DNA from: Hoylesella nanceiensis DSM 19126 = JCM 15639
GTDB taxonomy: Bacteria > Bacteroidota > Bacteroidia > Bacteroidales > Bacteroidaceae
Assembly: GCF_000379965.1 (NCBI RefSeq)
Contig: NZ_KB904334.1
Location: forward strand, 1 to 64,000
DNA length: 64,000 nt
Direction: 5' to 3'
A program made the translations under genes and the position numbers. Below the pieces are notes generated by a model. It worked only from the letters and a program-made list of their open reading frames with translations. It ran no database searches and was not told the DNA's origin. Shown here piece after piece: positions 1 to 8,661 of the stretch. Numbering within the stretch: position 1 is the stretch's first letter; every line of letters starts with the position of its first letter.

Positions 1-23
1 GAGATAACTCTCGAAAGCGGATG

Positions 24-31
24 CAAAAGTA
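24..31 (-). promoter_or_regulatory. Leftward Bacteroidetes -7 promoter element
   Basis: The minus strand reads TACTTTTG here, matching the Bacteroidetes -7 consensus TAnnTTTG. It points out of the window, so a minus-strand gene probably starts just beyond the left edge. No -33 TTTG was found at the right distance. Confidence 0.4.
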
Positions 32-425
32 CAACTTTTTAAAACACAATCCAAATAATTCAAAAAGAAAATTCAAAAAAAAACAACTTTTTTACTCCAA
101 AAATGGGAAAATCAACCACAAGAACAATTTCACCTATTTATATTATATAGGGACAAAAGAAAAAGAACACCCACAACACAAGATTTATAAAAAAATACAA
201 ATTGCAAACCAACTCTTTCCTATTCCTCTCCATTCAGAAACCACCTAAACACCGACAGAGCTACCTTCACTCCGCAAAAGCTATGCAATTAGGAGGCAAA
301 AGCAATCCTTTTACAACCCAAAAGCATTGCAATTACACTGCAAAAATAATGCTATTACCAAACACCTAAAAACAATCAATTTAAAAATAAAATAAGAAAA
401 TAGATTAAGAATTATTATTTTTATG
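32..425. other. Intergenic region upstream of the first susC
   Basis: No credible gene is seen. The stretch is AT-rich with long A runs at the left, a small 22-bp-period repeat array at 274-361, and then leads into the susC promoter at 426. The open frame across 21-248 has low-complexity Lys/Asn composition typical of chance translation. Confidence 0.6.
274..361. repeat. 22-bp periodic intergenic repeat array, locus A (about 4 units)
   Basis: Units start near 274, 295, 318 and 340, giving a 21-23 bp period. An example unit is GCAAAAGCTATGCAATTAGG. They match the window-wide family nYAAAAGCAwTGCTTTTrCAnt. This is the least regular of the arrays. Confidence 0.6.
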
Positions 426-433
426 TATATTTG
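426..433 (+). promoter_or_regulatory. Predicted -7 element for the first susC
   Basis: TATATTTG matches TAnnTTTG and lies about 130 bp upstream of the preferred ATG at 561. No convincing -33 TTTG is present. Confidence 0.45.
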
Positions 434-560
434 CAAAATAAACACAAACAAAACCATTTACACAAATACAATGAAAACGTAGGCATTCGTGCTTCTTCTT
501 TTCATTTTTTCAAAGAAACTTATAACAATACCTTATAAACAAAACAAACTATTCAATGTT

Positions 561-3500
561 ATGAAGATGTATACTACACCATTTTCTTCATCTCTTCACC
601 ATCGAGTTGCACAGCTTTTTATTGCTTCGGCCATAATAAGTACTGCACCAATGCCCTTCTTAACACAGAAGACTTATGCGCAAACAACTGCACAAAGCGT
701 GTCGGGATCAGTGATTGACAAGAATAATGAGACTCTTGTTGGAGCCATTATTAAAGTTCTCCCCAACGGAGATATGACCCAAACAGATGCTAAAGGCCGA
801 TTCGAATTAAAGAATTTGCCTGCCAATGCCAAGCTACAAGTGTCTTATTTGGGTATGAAGACAACCACAGTGAGCGTTGATGGAAAGAAAGAGCTAACCA
901 TTTTGCTCGAGAATTCAGACAACAATATTGGCGAAGTCGTTGTTACTGGTTATCAAGATGTTCGTCGTCCTCGCATGACGGGTTCTGTTTCGGTAATTAA
1001 AAGTAGTGATATTGCCAAAATGGACGTGCGCTCTATGGACCAAGTTCTAAGAGGAACGATGTCTGGAGTTGCGACAACTTACAATGGAAGACCAGGCTCT
1101 GACGCTTCAATACGTATTCGTGGAGCCAACTCTATCACTGGAAGTACAGAGCCAATATGGATTGTAGACGGCATGCCTCTTAATGGAATTGCACCAAGTG
1201 TCAGCAATAGTAACGACTTACAACGCTTAGTTACCCAAACAGGTATTGGCGATATTGCACCAAGTGACATTGAATCTATCACCGTTTTGAAAGACGCTGC
1301 AGCCACAGCTATATATGGAGCACGAGCTGCAAACGGCGTTATTGTGGTGAAAACCAAAAATGGTAGAGAAGGAAAGGCCACATATAATGCCTCATTATAT
1401 TATGGTATAACAGAACGTCCCTACTCTAATATTCGCATGATGAATAGCGAAGAGAAGATCAGATTCGAAAGAGAAATGTTCTTAGATGGAGAATATGACT
1501 CGGTAGGACGTGTCGCTTATCTTCTTAATCTTGTGAAAAATGGAGCAATTACACAAGAAGAAGCCGACAAAGAAATTAGCTTATTACGCTCACGAAACAC
1601 CAATTGGTTTAAAGAACTCTATCGCCCTGCTAACACTCAACAAGTGAATTTAAGCTTATCGGGTGGTTCAAAACGCACACAATACTATAATTCGTTCACC
1701 TTTTTAAATCAAAACGGAACCGAGCTAACCAATAATTATAAGCGTATAACCTTTAATAGTAAGCTATATCATCACTTTTCTGATAAGCTAACGCTACAAA
1801 CTATTTTGGCAGCAACGTATCGCAACGACCGTAGCACCGCATCGGTTATATCACCCATGCGCTATGCTTACCAAGCCAACCCTTATGAAGATCCCAATGG
1901 TTACGATAAGAGTTACGACATAAGGGTTAGCCGTTTGCACCCAGGACTTCGTTGGGAAACGCTTAATATGAAACGTGAGATGTTAGAAAACCAAAATACT
2001 TCACGCTATTTAGGTCTTTCATTAAACGTTAAACTACAATGGATTACACCACTTGAAGGACTTATCTACACCTCTCAAGCATCGGTATCGGTGTCTAACA
2101 CCTCGTCAAGAAGAGAAGAAGGCGAAGGCACTTACACCAATATGCGTAATAACTGGGAAGCAACTTATGTGCAAGGAAACGAAATTCCTGCAGCTAATGT
2201 CTTAGGTTCTCTACGTGAAGGACAATATAACACTGATGCCTATACCTGGAGAAACATGCTTTCTTATAACAAAACATTAGGCAATGACCACAGTTTAGAG
2301 GTGATGGCAGGACAAGAAATCACATCAAATGTGAATTATAGTTCTTACAATTATTCTCCTCAATACGATAAGGTGCACCGCATTGTGGGCTTCCCACAAG
2401 TGCCACAAGGCACCGATATGTCTCGTTTCCCCTTCTCTTGGTTAGGCGGAACAGGCAAATACGAGTCTAAAATGTCTTCGTTCTTTGCCAATGCCACTTA
2501 TTCTTATGCTGATAAATATGTCTTAAATGCATCTGCACGCTACGATGGTTCAGACATTATTGGTAACCAAAACCAGTTTACTCCATTATGGAATGTGTCT
2601 GGACGTTGGAATATTTACAAAGAACCATTTATGAAATGGGACTTTATTAACTTTTTATCAGTGCGTGTAGGCTATGGTTACACTGGTAGTATAGACCATA
2701 ATGCGCTTCCATTTGTCACTATGAAGCTAACAGAAACACGCCCCTATGCTGGCTTAGTGGTACCAACATCGTATAAAAATGCCAACCCTAACATTAAATG
2801 GCAAACGAAAAAGGATTTTAATATTGGTTTAGAATCAAGCTTATGGGATAATAGAATAACATTTAATGTGAACTATTATAATAATAAGGTGGTAGACTTG
2901 CTCGATAATAAGTCGCTTCCTTACTCTTCAGGTATTCACTCTATCAAACAAAATGTTGCCAACTTGGTGAACCGTGGTTGGGAGTTTGACTTAGGATTTA
3001 CACCTATTAGAACCAAAGATTTTGAATGGGCGCTTCGTGGAAACGTGAGCTTTAATAAGAATATTATTACCAAAACATTCTATCAAGAGTTTAAACAGGT
3101 ACCACAAAAGAGTTCTCTCTTATCTGAAAACGACAATGTGTACATTCAAGGTTATTCAGTTGGAGCATGGTTAGGATACGACTTTGCAGGCATAGATCCT
3201 AAAACTGGACACACATTGGCTTATGCTGAAGATGGAACAAAGGTAGACATGGATATGTTTAACAATAGAACTTTGGCGCTTAAACGTCCACCTATGCACT
3301 ATTTAGGAGAAGGTAATCCTACCACAACGGGTGGTTTTGCTACTGAATTTAGATACAAGCAATGGGAACTAAATGCTCAGTTTGAATTCCAAACAGGACA
3401 TCTTATACCAACAATCTCTAGCACAATGAATCACAATTACAACTATTCTGGCAACCGATACATCGCTGATCAATATCGTTGGAGAGCAGTTGGTGATGTG

Positions 3501-3785
3501 GCAGAGCGTCCTTATTTGGGTATAAACAACACCGCATACGACCAATATCGCTTTAATACTTCATTAGAAAAAGGCGACTATCTTCGTTGTACTTACACCA
3601 GTTTAGGCTATCGTTTAACAGAAGAGTTATGCAAAAAGCTATCTGTTCGCAGTGCTCGTATTGCCATTACAGCAAGTAATCTCTTTACCCTTACAAACTT
3701 TAAGGGTATCGACCCTGCATCAATGGGTACACTTAGCTACCCTTCTACCCGCACTTATAGCATCACACTGAATGTAGGTTTCTAA
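561..3785 (+). CDS. SusC/RagA-family TonB-linked outer membrane protein
   Basis: This is a TonB-dependent outer membrane transporter that forms a barrel lidded by a SusD-type lipoprotein. With the start at ATG 561 the protein has 1074 residues. A longer open frame begins with GTG at 489 but would add a charged N-terminal extension before the signal peptide. Residues 1-41 form a signal peptide ending ...TYAQ, followed by a carboxypeptidase-regulatory-like (CNA-B) domain at about 47-125, then GEVVVTGYQ and the plug domain with VRGxxS-type motifs (RIRGANS, AIYGARAANGVI). The rest is beta-barrel, ending in an aromatic final strand. It forms an operon-like set with the SusD gene 28 bp downstream. 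The substrate is unknown: no glycosidase is adjacent, so it may import peptide or another nutrient, as RagA does. Confidence 0.95.
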   Translation: MKMYTTPFSSSLHHRVAQLFIASAIISTAPMPFLTQKTYAQTTAQSVSGSVIDKNNETLVGAIIKVLPNGDMTQTDAKGRFELKNLPANAKLQVSYLGMKTTTVSVDGKKELTILLENSDNNIGEVVVTGYQDVRRPRMTGSVSVIKSSDIAKMDVRSMDQVLRGTMSGVATTYNGRPGSDASIRIRGANSITGSTEPIWIVDGMPLNGIAPSVSNSNDLQRLVTQTGIGDIAPSDIESITVLKDAAATAIYGARAANGVIVVKTKNGREGKATYNASLYYGITERPYSNIRMMNSEEKIRFEREMFLDGEYDSVGRVAYLLNLVKNGAITQEEADKEISLLRSRNTNWFKELYRPANTQQVNLSLSGGSKRTQYYNSFTFLNQNGTELTNNYKRITFNSKLYHHFSDKLTLQTILAATYRNDRSTASVISPMRYAYQANPYEDPNGYDKSYDIRVSRLHPGLRWETLNMKREMLENQNTSRYLGLSLNVKLQWITPLEGLIYTSQASVSVSNTSSRREEGEGTYTNMRNNWEATYVQGNEIPAANVLGSLREGQYNTDAYTWRNMLSYNKTLGNDHSLEVMAGQEITSNVNYSSYNYSPQYDKVHRIVGFPQVPQGTDMSRFPFSWLGGTGKYESKMSSFFANATYSYADKYVLNASARYDGSDIIGNQNQFTPLWNVSGRWNIYKEPFMKWDFINFLSVRVGYGYTGSIDHNALPFVTMKLTETRPYAGLVVPTSYKNANPNIKWQTKKDFNIGLESSLWDNRITFNVNYYNNKVVDLLDNKSLPYSSGIHSIKQNVANLVNRGWEFDLGFTPIRTKDFEWALRGNVSFNKNIITKTFYQEFKQVPQKSSLLSENDNVYIQGYSVGAWLGYDFAGIDPKTGHTLAYAEDGTKVDMDMFNNRTLALKRPPMHYLGEGNPTTTGGFATEFRYKQWELNAQFEFQTGHLIPTISSTMNHNYNYSGNRYIADQYRWRAVGDVAERPYLGINNTAYDQYRFNTSLEKGDYLRCTYTSLGYRLTEELCKKLSVRSARIAITASNLFTLTNFKGIDPASMGTLSYPSTRTYSITLNVGF

Positions 3786-3813
3786 TAAATGGTTTATTTA
3801 ATATCCTAAAAAT

Positions 3814-5274
3814 ATGAAGAACAATATTTTAAAATATAAGCTACAAGCATGTGCATTACTTGTTTGTGTGCTCACATTCTTTGGCAGTTGTAAAGATTAT
3901 CTCTATGTAGAACCAACCAATCAACTAACGTTGAACAGCTTTACTGATGTGAAACGTCTGTTAGGAGGTAGCTTAAGAAACTATCAAGAAGGCAATGATT
4001 ATCTCTCAGGAGTGCCTAATGTGGTCACTTTCTACGATGAATATCTTATTACTTACTTCTATTCAGACGATTGTAATACAGATAAATATCTTGATACTTG
4101 GATGGGACAAAACAATAAAGGCGACTTTAATAAATCGCAAACTTGGAAACATCCTGATATTCATGAAAACATTTGGAGTACCTATTACAAAGCTATTGGA
4201 TTCTATAACCTTATATTGGCTGAGCTTAAGAAGCACAATACAAGTAATAAAGCTGAGTCTGAATGCGTGGAAGGAGAAGCAAGAGTTACAAGAGCTTATT
4301 GTTTCTTCCACTTAGTTCAATTGTTTGCGCCTTACACAGACAACCAACTTGGCTTGCCATTAAATACCGAACCCGACAAAGTAGGCTCTTATGATAGTAG
4401 AAGACAAACGCAAAAAGAGAACTATGCGTTTATTATTTCAGAGTTAGAGACCGCTCTTAACTTCAATGCAACACCAGAACCAGATTACAATATCTTCTAT
4501 AATAAAACATTTATAAAAGGTCTTTTAGCACAAGTTTATTTGTATAAAGCTGGTTCAGGAGCTAAAGAAGATAACGATTATGCTAAGGCTTCTCAATATG
4601 CAAAAGAGGTATTGGCAAGCGGAATTACCTTTAATGATATTAAAACAACCCCTGCAACATCAGACGAATTTGGCGTTTTAACATCTAAAAAGTTTGCTCC
4701 TTTAATGTTCTTATATAGCGATGGTCAGAAATTACAAGACATTGTAGGAAATAAGAACTATGAGTTAGCTCAATATCCAGCCGACGATTTGTATGCACTC
4801 TACACCGATAACGACCTTCGTAAAAAAGAGTTTTTTGCTGATGATAAAGGCATTATAAAGTTTGATTGCGATTTTCCATGGTCGTATATACGCTTTATTT
4901 TATGCTCAGGTGCTGAGATGAAGCTCATAGCAGCAGAGGCAGAAGCACGCCAAGGACATGATGATGCAGCCTTAAAAGAGCTAAAAGAGTTTGCTGCTAC
5001 TCGTTATACAAACTATGTAGAGCCTGCTCGTGCTAATTTATTACAAAGCATTTTAGACGAAAGACGTAAGGAGTTCTGTTTTGAACCTTTTATTCGTTGG
5101 TGCGACATGCGTCGTATAGGAGTAGAAATGAGCAGAAAACCTCGCAACAAACAAGAAGAACCCGAGGCTTATAAGCTTACAAAAGACGACTTTAGATACA
5201 CCATGCCCATCCCTAAAAAGGCTGAGTTAAAAGATAACGATATTGCTCAAAACCCTGGATGGAATAATTTTTAA
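3814..5274 (+). CDS. SusD/RagB-family nutrient-binding lipoprotein
   Basis: This is the surface lipoprotein partner of the preceding SusC; it caps the barrel and captures the ligand. The N terminus has a type II signal peptide with lipobox FGSC (Cys26). The body has the helical TPR-like SusD pattern, including the conserved RAYCFFHLVQ segment near residue 155 and a C-terminal DERRKEFCFE...RWCDMRR block. It ends with a MPIPKKAEL...QNPGW-type closing motif, as in most SusD proteins. Its 486 residues are normal for the family. It starts 28 bp after the SusC stop. Confidence 0.94.
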   Translation: MKNNILKYKLQACALLVCVLTFFGSCKDYLYVEPTNQLTLNSFTDVKRLLGGSLRNYQEGNDYLSGVPNVVTFYDEYLITYFYSDDCNTDKYLDTWMGQNNKGDFNKSQTWKHPDIHENIWSTYYKAIGFYNLILAELKKHNTSNKAESECVEGEARVTRAYCFFHLVQLFAPYTDNQLGLPLNTEPDKVGSYDSRRQTQKENYAFIISELETALNFNATPEPDYNIFYNKTFIKGLLAQVYLYKAGSGAKEDNDYAKASQYAKEVLASGITFNDIKTTPATSDEFGVLTSKKFAPLMFLYSDGQKLQDIVGNKNYELAQYPADDLYALYTDNDLRKKEFFADDKGIIKFDCDFPWSYIRFILCSGAEMKLIAAEAEARQGHDDAALKELKEFAATRYTNYVEPARANLLQSILDERRKEFCFEPFIRWCDMRRIGVEMSRKPRNKQEEPEAYKLTKDDFRYTMPIPKKAELKDNDIAQNPGWNNF

Positions 5275-5350
5275 ACCTCACCTATCTTACATTTTTATGA
5301 TAGAAAGACAACTAAAATAAAATGTAAATGGTTTTATAAAATATAGAAAT

Positions 5351-6571
5351 ATGACAAATAACACGTTTATTTCTGCGCTTTTGCGCTATAAACTTCAATG
5401 GCTAAGCGCCAGTTTGGTAGCTCTTGTTTCATTGTTTTCAAGCTGTAATAGAGAAGAAACTTTCCTTGAGCCAACAAGAATTGGTGAAGATAAGATTACA
5501 CGCTTCGAAATTTATCCCAATGCATTAACCTTAAATGCCGATGGAACCAGTAAACTTAAATTCTTAGTAAAATGTTTTTATAAGGTAGACTCAACAGAAG
5601 TGCAAATGTTAGACGACCGAGTGCCTGTAGACAAGATAGTGATTACAAGCTCAGACGGTAAAAGTTTCAATATAAATGAGGCTTTTACAAGTACTGCTAA
5701 AACAGATTCTGTGAGCTTTACAGCTACTTGTAACAACTTAAAGTCACCCAAAGTGTCGGTAGCTCTACGCCAACCACAAAACTTAAACCTAACTCCTTTG
5801 CGAATTCCAGTGGTGTTTATATCGCTATATAACGAGAAAACCAAGCTTCAAATGGAGTCTGTCACACCTAATCTCTTAAAAAAGATGGTTGAACATGCTA
5901 ACCAAGCATTCTCAGGAGTGAACAGTCAAGCACCCAATGGCTGTGATGCTAAAATGACATTCTACATGAAAGAATATAAAACCATCAAGCTATCAGACGA
6001 AGAGCATGAGGAGATTACAGCGTATATTCAAAAGAATTTACTTGCAGGAGCAGACAAAGTGATTTACGTTTGGTTAATGAATGCAGTGCCATATTGGAAG
6101 ATGAACGAATCAAAAGTGCACCCAGAATACACATTTGGCGACCCTTCTGACATTAAAGGAATTGACTTTGAGAAGATAACATCATTGGAAGACATCACCA
6201 ATTTAGAGCCTCAAGAAGTGGGAATACCTATGACTTTTGCAGATGTTTTTCAACAAGGTACAGGCTATGCAGTGAGAGATTTTGAACGTATGTTAGGTAG
6301 ATTTTATGGATTATTGCCCACAGGTGTCAACCCAGATATATACAAAAGCCAAAAAGATGTTGACTATTGTCCTGATACTTACTCGTTCTTTAAAGATGAT
6401 GGAAGCATAGAAAAGAAGTCTTTACCTTTATATAAGAACGGTCCAAGCTACTTCTTTAACTCATATAACATCATGGATCACCATTCAACAAACACTTCTG
6501 TGAGCGTAGATCAAGTGAAACGCATTCGACAAGTGATTAAAGATTGTCCATATCGTCAACAACACGACTAA
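5351..6571 (+). CDS. Metzincin-like lipoprotein with degenerate zinc site (pseudoprotease)
   Basis: The start is followed by a type II signal peptide with lipobox FSSC (Cys32), so the protein is probably anchored to the outer membrane. Residues from about 145 on resemble the zinc metalloproteinase lipoproteins of Bacteroidetes (M43-like metzincins). There is a region like the usual DYC-DTP segment (DVDYCPDTYSF) and a Met-turn (NIMDHH, Met375) followed by VSVDQVKRIRQV. However, the position of HExxHxxGxxH reads RMLGRFYGLLP (residues 313-323): all three His and the catalytic Glu are replaced by Arg313, Arg317, Pro323 and Met314. It should therefore not be an active zinc protease. The gene follows SusCD after a 76-bp gap and precedes a strong terminator, so it likely belongs to that operon. 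A binding or accessory role is inferred. Confidence 0.75.
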   Translation: MTNNTFISALLRYKLQWLSASLVALVSLFSSCNREETFLEPTRIGEDKITRFEIYPNALTLNADGTSKLKFLVKCFYKVDSTEVQMLDDRVPVDKIVITSSDGKSFNINEAFTSTAKTDSVSFTATCNNLKSPKVSVALRQPQNLNLTPLRIPVVFISLYNEKTKLQMESVTPNLLKKMVEHANQAFSGVNSQAPNGCDAKMTFYMKEYKTIKLSDEEHEEITAYIQKNLLAGADKVIYVWLMNAVPYWKMNESKVHPEYTFGDPSDIKGIDFEKITSLEDITNLEPQEVGIPMTFADVFQQGTGYAVRDFERMLGRFYGLLPTGVNPDIYKSQKDVDYCPDTYSFFKDDGSIEKKSLPLYKNGPSYFFNSYNIMDHHSTNTSVSVDQVKRIRQVIKDCPYRQQHD

Positions 6572-6626
6572 TAAATAGAAGGTTGAAGCCAGTCGAAAAC
6601 ATCGACTTGACCTTCCTATACAAAAT

Positions 6627-6668
6627 AAAAGAAGTGATTGATACAATGTTATCAATCACTTCTTTTTT
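6627..6668 (+). terminator. Rho-independent terminator after the SusCD/pseudoprotease operon
   Basis: A 17-bp inverted repeat (AAAAGAAGTGATTGATA with its complement at 6650-6666) encloses a 6-nt loop and ends in a T run. Because the left arm begins with A residues, it could also serve the opposite strand. Confidence 0.85.
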
Positions 6669-6753
6669 AGCTTTAGGCAAATGAGTGAGTGGCTATTTGC
6701 TTTATATATAAAAGATGTAGCCCTCGCCCATCATCATTTCACGAAAGAAATAC

Positions 6754-8298
6754 TTACTTTTCTAATTCGCTTTTAATGATTTCTTTGATGCCTTGTATAA
6801 GTCTTTCTTGCGGAATACCACTCTTTTCGCTCATCATTTTCACGTCTGCACGAGCTGCAATAATCTTTCCTAAAGGACTATTTAACATGCGGAATTGTGA
6901 TGAAATTTCAGTTAATCTCTTCTTTAAGAAAGGATATTGTTTTAAAAGCATTTTGAGTTTGGTATCTCCATCAATAGCTATTTCAGCACCATCAGCAACA
7001 GTTTGTTCCTCAGAGTCGTGTTCTTCTTCCTTAACCTCTTCTTTTGGAGCCTCGTTTGCCCATGTTAAAAGGGTTTGACTACCTTCCATTGCACGAATAT
7101 GAGTGCAGTCTTGCATCATTTCCAACACACCTCTGAAACGTCCTTGCTCATCTCTTACAGCCACATAAACGATGTATAAGAACAAACCTGGCTTGTTAAT
7201 CCAAAACTCTGCCTTACTTTGTTCACCGCTTCTAAGCTTGTCTATCACCTCACGAACAATGTGTGCGCTTTTCTTTGGGTGACAATTCATCACCTCACGG
7301 CCTATCACATTCTTGCTACGAGGGAAGATTCTGTGATCGGTATCACTATAAAAACAAACCAATTCGTTTTCGTCTACATACGAAATATCGATAGGAAGAT
7401 GCTTGTATATCAAGTTGATTTGTTCAAGAGTCAACTTTCCTGTGGTTACATTTAGCTTCTCTTCGCCACCCACACTATATCCATATTTGTTCAACAAAGC
7501 CTGCAAGTCTTGTGCAAATCCGTCTACTTGCTGGTTCGAAGTAGTGTTGGTTTCTTGCTTAGGAGTGTGCTCTACGGTGAAGAAAGCAAAGCCAATCTCT
7601 TGATCACCCGATTTCATATCCTCAAATTCAGCCTCATTTATCAAAGCCATTGATGTGGGATATAAAATCACTTCCTCTTTATGCATCAAGTCACGACCAT
7701 AGCTTAGCAATTCTTCTTGCTTAGCAATGAATGCTTCTTCCTTGCCTTCTTCGAGCAAATGTTCCGACTCTCTGATGATATCTCTCACAAAATCGTCGAA
7801 GGTCCACATCACCGTTGTAGGACGTGTAAAGCCCTTTTGCTCTAAAACAGGATACAACTGGTTTTGCTTGCGCTTAAAGTGTGTGGGATATTGACTAATC
7901 TTTTCGTATAGTTCTAACCATTGATTTTTAATCATTGGATATTGAACAAGGTCTTCAACAGCCAACAACAGCTTGCGCATCTCATCGTTTTCACGATAAT
8001 ATTGTGCTATTGGGTGGTCTGAAGGCAATTCAGGACGAGAGTAATCCATAAACTCATCGAGCAGTTCGAGGGTCTTTTTCATGTTCACTCTAATACATTC
8101 GTGGTCGTCTTCTTCCACCATTGTTTGTTCAATTAGGGCAATATGAAAAGGTTTAATCTTTCCAACTTGCTCTCTAAACATATCTTTTGCTTGTTCAAGA
8201 GTAAGCTTTCCTGTTTCGTATAATTCTTCTATTTCAAGAATTTTGTCGAGTTTGTCTTGCTCAATTTGTGGCAAGTTGGCTTTCATTTTATTTTCCAT
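6754..8298 (-). CDS. DUF438/hemerythrin-like/PAS/DUF1858 multidomain protein
   Basis: This is a 514-residue soluble protein. Residues 1-90 resemble DUF438 (KLDKILEIEELYETGKLTLEQAK). Residues about 95-230 are a helical hemerythrin-like (HHE) region with HFKRKQNQLYPVLE and a later LMHKEEVILYP segment, both HxxxE arrangements that can carry a di-iron site. Residues about 285-410 are a PAS domain (DISYVDENELVCFYSDTDHRIFPRS, then GRFRGVLEMMQDCTHIR). The last 70 residues resemble DUF1858 (LLKQYPFLKKRLTEI). The family is usually linked to oxygen, NO or redox sensing and to iron-sulfur or hybrid-cluster biology, but its exact role is unknown. No output domain is seen. The gene stands alone on the minus strand. 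Confidence 0.8.
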   Translation of the reverse strand: MENKMKANLPQIEQDKLDKILEIEELYETGKLTLEQAKDMFREQVGKIKPFHIALIEQTMVEEDDHECIRVNMKKTLELLDEFMDYSRPELPSDHPIAQYYRENDEMRKLLLAVEDLVQYPMIKNQWLELYEKISQYPTHFKRKQNQLYPVLEQKGFTRPTTVMWTFDDFVRDIIRESEHLLEEGKEEAFIAKQEELLSYGRDLMHKEEVILYPTSMALINEAEFEDMKSGDQEIGFAFFTVEHTPKQETNTTSNQQVDGFAQDLQALLNKYGYSVGGEEKLNVTTGKLTLEQINLIYKHLPIDISYVDENELVCFYSDTDHRIFPRSKNVIGREVMNCHPKKSAHIVREVIDKLRSGEQSKAEFWINKPGLFLYIVYVAVRDEQGRFRGVLEMMQDCTHIRAMEGSQTLLTWANEAPKEEVKEEEHDSEEQTVADGAEIAIDGDTKLKMLLKQYPFLKKRLTEISSQFRMLNSPLGKIIAARADVKMMSEKSGIPQERLIQGIKEIIKSELEK

Positions 8299-8661
8299 TT
8301 GTATCTTGTTTTATTCTATTTGTAACTGTTCTGGGCGACATTTGCAATGCCGTTTCATTCTTATTGTTTACAAATGTACGAATATCCTCTAAGTCATTCA
8401 GTAACAAATGTGACTTTTCAGGATTAAATAGTGTTAATAATCAATATTCTTTTGAATGAGAAAGAGCACACATTCAAAAAAGAGAGGAAAAGAATTTGGT
8501 TTGAAGATAGACTTGAATGGATGTTTAATTGCACTGCTTTTAGGGTGAAAAAGCAGGTATTTTAGGCTGTAAAAGCATTGACTTTGCAAATCAAAAGCAT
8601 AGCTATTGCAATGCAAGTCGACACACCTCTCCTACCCTTCTCACTACCAATGGCTTACGAT
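8299..8661. other. Intergenic region between two minus-strand genes
   Basis: It holds a candidate minus-strand -7 element at 8371-8378 (TACATTTG on the minus strand) for the DUF438 gene and the repeat array at 8525-8612. I see no gene: open frames on either strand here are short and unlike proteins. Confidence 0.6.
8525..8612. repeat. 22-bp periodic intergenic repeat array, locus B (4 units)
   Basis: Units begin at 8525, 8547, 8569 and 8591, exactly 22 bp apart. Examples are GTAAAAGCATTGACTTTGCA and TCAAAAGCATAGCTATTGCA. The array lies just 3' of the histidine kinase gene, which reads on the minus strand. Confidence 0.85.

Noticed and set aside
21-248. 75-codon open frame at the left edge
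   Set aside because: Its Lys/Asn-rich composition follows the A-rich DNA, there is no promoter facing it and no similarity to a protein family.
274-361. CRISPR-like interpretation of the short periodic repeats
   Set aside because: The units are contiguous with no unique spacers, are degenerate, and no cas genes are present, so they are not a CRISPR array.
5351-6571. Active zinc metalloprotease annotation for the lipoprotein
   Set aside because: The position of HExxHxxGxxH has no His or catalytic Glu, so calling it an active protease would be wrong.
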